From an uncultured Dysosmobacter sp. (lineage in GTDB: Bacteria; Bacillota; Clostridia; Oscillospirales; Oscillospiraceae), in assembly GCA_934504065.1 (NCBI GenBank), contig CAKSVQ010000096.1, forward strand, positions 1 through 8,817: a stretch of DNA of 8,817 nucleotides. Direction: 5' to 3'. Position 1 is the first letter of the stretch, and each line of letters starts with the position of its first letter. Below, in pieces: positions 6,545 to 8,817 of the stretch. The translations under genes and the position numbers were made by a program. The notes below the pieces were generated by a model, which was not told where the DNA came from, searched no databases, and saw only the letters and a program-made list of their open reading frames with translations.

Positions 6545-6587
6545 ACAGCCTGAAACGAAATGTATCTTCCGTTTCAGGCTGTTTTTT
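6545..6587. terminator. Strong intrinsic terminator, probably bidirectional
   Basis: A perfect 13-bp stem ACAGCCTGAAACG / CGTTTCAGGCTGT with a 12-base loop begins three bases after the stop of the LURP-one-related gene and is followed by six T on the plus strand. On the minus strand the same hairpin is followed by CTTTTATTTT, so it can also end transcription arriving from the unknown gene at 6604-7140. It sits between two convergent genes. Confidence 0.9.
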
Positions 6588-6603
6588 GGTATTCGTGGTG
6601 CAA

Positions 6604-7140
6604 TCAGGAAAAATAGGGAGAAAGGGACGTGCCGTCCGCCAGCGCGGCCGCCGCGGAGAGCGCCGCGTCATAGTTTGCGCGGCCGCTGACAAGGAATCGG
6701 CCGTCGGGATGGTCAAAGCGGCTGATGCGGGAGTTGTTGTAGTAGGGCCCCTCCACCTCTTGGATTAGCGCGGCGAGTGCCGTCCAGTTCCGGTCTGCCA
6801 GAACTGTGAAAATATCGCCGCTCACGATATAACTGGTGTCATATACCCGGTAAATCGTGTTGAACGGTTTGGCCGGAAAGGAGATTTCGGCACTCCATCC
6901 GGCTTGGGCGGTCTCAAAGCCGCTGACGGACATCGTTCCCTCGAAGCGTCCATGTCCCAACAGGTTCCGGGTGTCGTATCCCTGCACAGTGGCGGTGTGC
7001 TCCACCATATAGCCAGGGTCATTGAAGCGATATTCCGTGACAGGGAAGGTCGTGTCGATGCTTCTTGTGAAAGGGAGGAGGACAATGGCCGCAGTGATCG
7101 CGGCAACGCAGAGCAAGAGGAGAATGATCCGTTTCTTCAT
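6604..7140 (-). CDS. Membrane-anchored or secreted protein of unknown family
   Basis: A 178-residue protein I do not recognise. It starts MKKR followed by a hydrophobic segment (residues 5-22), then a soluble, probably extracytoplasmic domain rich in Tyr, Ser and Asp. No lipobox cysteine follows (the only Cys, residue 11, is inside the hydrophobic segment), so it is either an N-terminally anchored or a secreted protein. A beta-rich middle (residues 48-108) is followed by a possible helix (119-129) and a C-terminal RFLVSGRANYDAALSAAAAL segment. The ATG at 7140 is supported by AAAGGAG five bases upstream; the same frame stays open far upstream, but only as a shadow of trmD. It lies 28 bases after the trmD stop without a terminator, so it is likely the last gene of the rimM-trmD transcript. 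Low similarity to anything I know; the reading frame is credible from signal segment, ribosome site and terminator. Confidence 0.75.
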   Translation of the reverse strand: MKKRIILLLLCVAAITAAIVLLPFTRSIDTTFPVTEYRFNDPGYMVEHTATVQGYDTRNLLGHGRFEGTMSVSGFETAQAGWSAEISFPAKPFNTIYRVYDTSYIVSGDIFTVLADRNWTALAALIQEVEGPYYNNSRISRFDHPDGRFLVSGRANYDAALSAAAALADGTSLSPYFS

Positions 7141-7168
7141 GGTGCTCCTTTCCAGTTTCCGGTGACTG

Positions 7169-7948
7169 TTACGTGTCGCTTTCAGGCGCGGCGGTTTCCT
7201 GCGCCAGTTCTTCCCGGGCTTGCTGCAGCACGCGCCGCTCCGCCTTGGTTTTGAGCTGGGATTCATCAAACCGGGCAAACATATCCGGGCGGCGGCGCAT
7301 GGTGCGCTTATAGCTCTCCTTTTTCCGCCATGCGGCCACTTTGCCGTGGTCACCGGAGAGCAGAATCTCAGGCACCTTGCGGTCATGCCATTCGGCGGGG
7401 CGGGAATACTGGGGATATTCCAGCAGGCCGTTCCAATGGGACTCTTCTTCAAAGCACTCCGCGTCCGGCAGAACACCGGGCACCATGCGGCACACAGCGT
7501 CTGCCACCGCCATGGCGGGAATTTCGCCGCCGGTGAGCACAAAGTCGCCCATACTGATCTCCTCGTCCACGCACTCGTCGATAAACCGCTGGTCAATGCC
7601 CTCATAATGGCCGCAGACAAGGATCAAATGCTCGTAGCGGTCTTTCAGTTCCCGGGCCACGCTCTGGTCAAAGGTGCGGCCGCAGGGGGACATGAAGATC
7701 GTGCGCCCGGGGCCGTAGACCTCTACGATATGGGCCCAGCAGCGGTAGAGCGGGTCGGCCTGCATCACAGCGCCCCGGCCGCCGCCGTAAGGATAATCAT
7801 CCACCTGCATCTGCTTGTTGGTGGTATATTCCCGAATTTGATGGGAGCGGATGGAGATATACCCGCGCTCAATGGCCCGGCCCAGAATGCTGATGTGCAG
7901 CATGGCATCCACCGAGTCGGGAAAAAGCGTCATAATATCAATCTGCAT
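7169..7948 (-). CDS. trmD: tRNA (guanine-N1-)-methyltransferase TrmD
   Basis: A 259-residue SPOUT-class enzyme that uses S-adenosylmethionine to methylate N1 of G37 next to the anticodon, preventing +1 frameshifts. Seen: MQIDIMTLFP at the start, DDYPYGGGRG (50-59), CGHYEGIDQR (112-121) and the knot sequence SMGDFVLTGGE (132-142), which binds the cofactor. Arg154 is at the same number as the catalytic Arg of the H. influenzae enzyme. The position equivalent to catalytic Asp169 is Glu169 here (EEESHWNGLLE), a conservative change. The sequence GGGRGAVM replaces the more usual GGGAGMVM or GGGPGMVM. The C-terminal extension is slightly long. The start at 7948 gives the canonical N-terminus and overlaps rimM by 11 bases, implying translational coupling; a GGGAGG lies 12 bases upstream inside rimM. 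Confidence 0.97.
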   Translation of the reverse strand: MQIDIMTLFPDSVDAMLHISILGRAIERGYISIRSHQIREYTTNKQMQVDDYPYGGGRGAVMQADPLYRCWAHIVEVYGPGRTIFMSPCGRTFDQSVARELKDRYEHLILVCGHYEGIDQRFIDECVDEEISMGDFVLTGGEIPAMAVADAVCRMVPGVLPDAECFEEESHWNGLLEYPQYSRPAEWHDRKVPEILLSGDHGKVAAWRKKESYKRTMRRRPDMFARFDESQLKTKAERRVLQQAREELAQETAAPESDT

Positions 7949-8444
7949 CGCTTTCCATTCCCTCCCAGACATGGACCTCCATGCGGTTTGCGTCGATGTC
8001 CACGGATTCAATAAACGCGCCCTTCACCGCGGGGATTAGGTATTCCTTTTCTCCCTTGACAGTATAGACCTGATGGGCGGGGTAGTTTTCCACGGCAGTC
8101 ACTTCGCCTAAGCGCGCGCCGGACGCGCAGTCAAAGACCTCCACGCCCAAAAGCTCCTGATCGAAAAATTCACCGGGCTTCAAATGCGCGTCTTCCCGAT
8201 GGATGTCGAGAAATTTCCCTTTCAGAGCGAGGGCGGCGTTCATGTCGTCCACGCCGGGGAATTTCATCAGCACCACGCCCTTGTGCACATGGTTGGCGGT
8301 GGGAACGACGCGCTGGCCGCCGATATAAAATACCTTGAAGCGTGTCAGCAGGGCGGGGTCAGCTACCTCGGGCTGCACCCGGACTTCGCCCCGGATGCCG
8401 TGGGCGTTGACAATGCGGCCCAGCCGAATGGTTTCCAGTTTCAT
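7938..8444 (-). CDS. rimM: 16S rRNA processing protein RimM
   Basis: A 168-residue 30S maturation factor that binds ribosomal protein uS19 and helps assemble the 30S head. Seen: an N-terminal beta-barrel domain with GRIVNAHGIRGEV (9-21), the linker GEFFDQELLG (91-100) that opens the PRC-barrel domain, and the usual LIPAV..AF segment (136-144). Length is typical. The ATG at 8444 gives the canonical MKLE..RLGRI start, with AAGGAG ten bases upstream; upstream in-frame codons lie in the promoter and are excluded. It precedes trmD with an 11-base overlap, the normal arrangement in bacteria. Confidence 0.97.
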   Translation of the reverse strand: MKLETIRLGRIVNAHGIRGEVRVQPEVADPALLTRFKVFYIGGQRVVPTANHVHKGVVLMKFPGVDDMNAALALKGKFLDIHREDAHLKPGEFFDQELLGVEVFDCASGARLGEVTAVENYPAHQVYTVKGEKEYLIPAVKGAFIESVDIDANRMEVHVWEGMESDAD

Positions 8445-8475
8445 GGGGAGATCGCTCCTTTTTCTTGATAAAGAC

Positions 8476-8504
8476 AGTATAGCCTGTTTCTGTGCCCCTG
8501 ACAA
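8476..8504 (-). promoter_or_regulatory. Near-consensus sigma-A promoter of rimM-trmD
   Basis: Read on the minus strand: -35 TTGTCA (8504-8499, 5 of 6), exactly 17 bases of spacer and -10 TATACT (8481-8476, 5 of 6). The start would be near 8469, giving a short leader of about 25 bases that carries the rimM ribosome binding site. It lies just beyond the hairpin that follows khpA, so rimM-trmD can be transcribed independently of the upstream genes. Confidence 0.8.
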
Positions 8505-8509
8505 GAGTA

Positions 8510-8538
8510 AAGAAGAGGAGCGAGCCGCTCCTCTTCTT
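8510..8538 (-). terminator. Hairpin terminator after khpA
   Basis: A perfect 13-bp stem AAGAAGAGGAGCG / CGCTCCTCTTCTT with a 3-base loop lies two bases after the khpA stop. On the minus strand it runs into CTTCTTTACTCTTG, a pyrimidine-rich but broken T tract, so it may be a partial terminator or attenuator and not a complete stop. Five bases separate it from the rimM -35 element. Confidence 0.7.
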
Positions 8539-8540
8539 CG

Positions 8541-8771
8541 TTAATCTACAATGTCCACGGAAACCTTCACGCCGGTACGCTGGGCGTAGGAGCGGACAAC
8601 GGTCCGGATCTCCTTGGCGATGCGGCCCTGACGGCCGATGACCTTGCCCATGTCGTCGGGGGCGACGCGCAGCTCCAACGTCAGCTCCTGATCCCCCTGA
8701 ATCTCCGTAACGGAGACAGCGTCAGGATCGTCTACAAGGTTCCTGGCGATGTAGAGCAGCAAGTCTTTCAT
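8541..8771 (-). CDS. khpA: KH-domain RNA-binding protein KhpA (YlqC family)
   Basis: A 76-residue single KH-domain protein, the normal size for KhpA, which in Firmicutes pairs with KhpB (Jag/EloR) to bind RNA and affects cell division and elongation. Seen: the RNA-binding GXXG loop as IGRQGR (45-50) within DDMGKVIGRQGRIAK, preceded by a beta-strand LTLELRVAP and followed by a helix EIRTVVRSYAQ. The ATG at 8771 is preceded by GGAGGGAGG four bases upstream. It lies 15 bases after the rpsP stop and before rimM, the usual Firmicutes order. Confidence 0.95.
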   Translation of the reverse strand: MKDLLLYIARNLVDDPDAVSVTEIQGDQELTLELRVAPDDMGKVIGRQGRIAKEIRTVVRSYAQRTGVKVSVDIVD

Positions 8772-8786
8772 GATCCTCCCTCCGGA

Positions 8787-8817
8787 TCAGAGGACTTCCA
8801 CTTTTTTCAGCAGAGTT
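8787..8817 (-). CDS. rpsP: C-terminal end of a protein, probably 30S ribosomal protein bS16 (partial)
   Basis: Only ten complete codons including the stop are in the window, reading TLLKKVEVL and then TGA, in a frame that stays open to the right edge. A short basic and aliphatic tail of this kind is common at the C-terminus of clostridial bS16, and rpsP is the expected gene directly upstream of khpA. The identification is therefore mainly positional. The khpA ribosome binding site follows within the 15-base gap. Confidence 0.6.
   Translation of the reverse strand, partial: TLLKKVEVL

Noticed and set aside
6604..7620. A 338-residue reading of the unknown membrane protein that extends into trmD
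   Set aside because: The first 160 residues are an out-of-frame shadow of trmD. The ATG at 7140 has a good ribosome site and starts with a typical hydrophobic N-terminal segment.

Overview
The window looks like chromosomal DNA of a GC-rich Firmicute, most likely a gut clostridium of the Oscillospiraceae type. The evidence is the strong AGGAGG-like ribosome binding sites, sigma-A type promoters, intrinsic terminators, a lipobox signal peptide and the Firmicutes ribosomal/tRNA-modification order rpsP-khpA-rimM-trmD. The taxonomic call is inference from gene content and composition only.

Left part (1-4655): a minus-strand ABC importer operon is transcribed permease -> ATPase -> substrate-binding lipoprotein, which runs off the left edge. 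The permease is a single polypeptide with two fused membrane domains, as in the ferric-iron/AfuB/FbpB group. A LacI-family repressor gene is transcribed divergently. The roughly 415-bp space between them is AT-rich. It holds a good minus-strand promoter (TTGACA-16-GATAAG), a LacI/PurR/cre-type operator just downstream of that promoter's start point, an extended -10 promoter for the repressor, and further repeated operator-like words. The repressor very probably controls the importer. This makes a carbohydrate, sugar phosphate or similar organic solute a better guess than iron.

Middle part (4670-6587): behind a strong terminator hairpin and its own extended -10 promoter lies a two-gene plus-strand unit. 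It encodes an M18 zinc aminopeptidase with all expected metal-ligand motifs and a small LURP-one-related (tubby-like fold) protein. It ends at a strong hairpin that probably works in both directions.

Right part (6604-8817), minus strand: the tail of rpsP (bS16), then khpA (KH-domain RNA-binding protein), a hairpin terminator, a near-consensus promoter, rimM and trmD overlapping by 11 bases, and a membrane-anchored protein of unknown family. The unknown protein occupies the place where rplS often lies. These genes serve 30S ribosome maturation and m1G37 tRNA methylation.

I see no mobile element, CRISPR array, tRNA or rRNA, and no clear new biological system. The best leads are the regulatory architecture at 3245-3632, the unexplained trmD-linked membrane protein, and the promoter/terminator pair that splits khpA from rimM.
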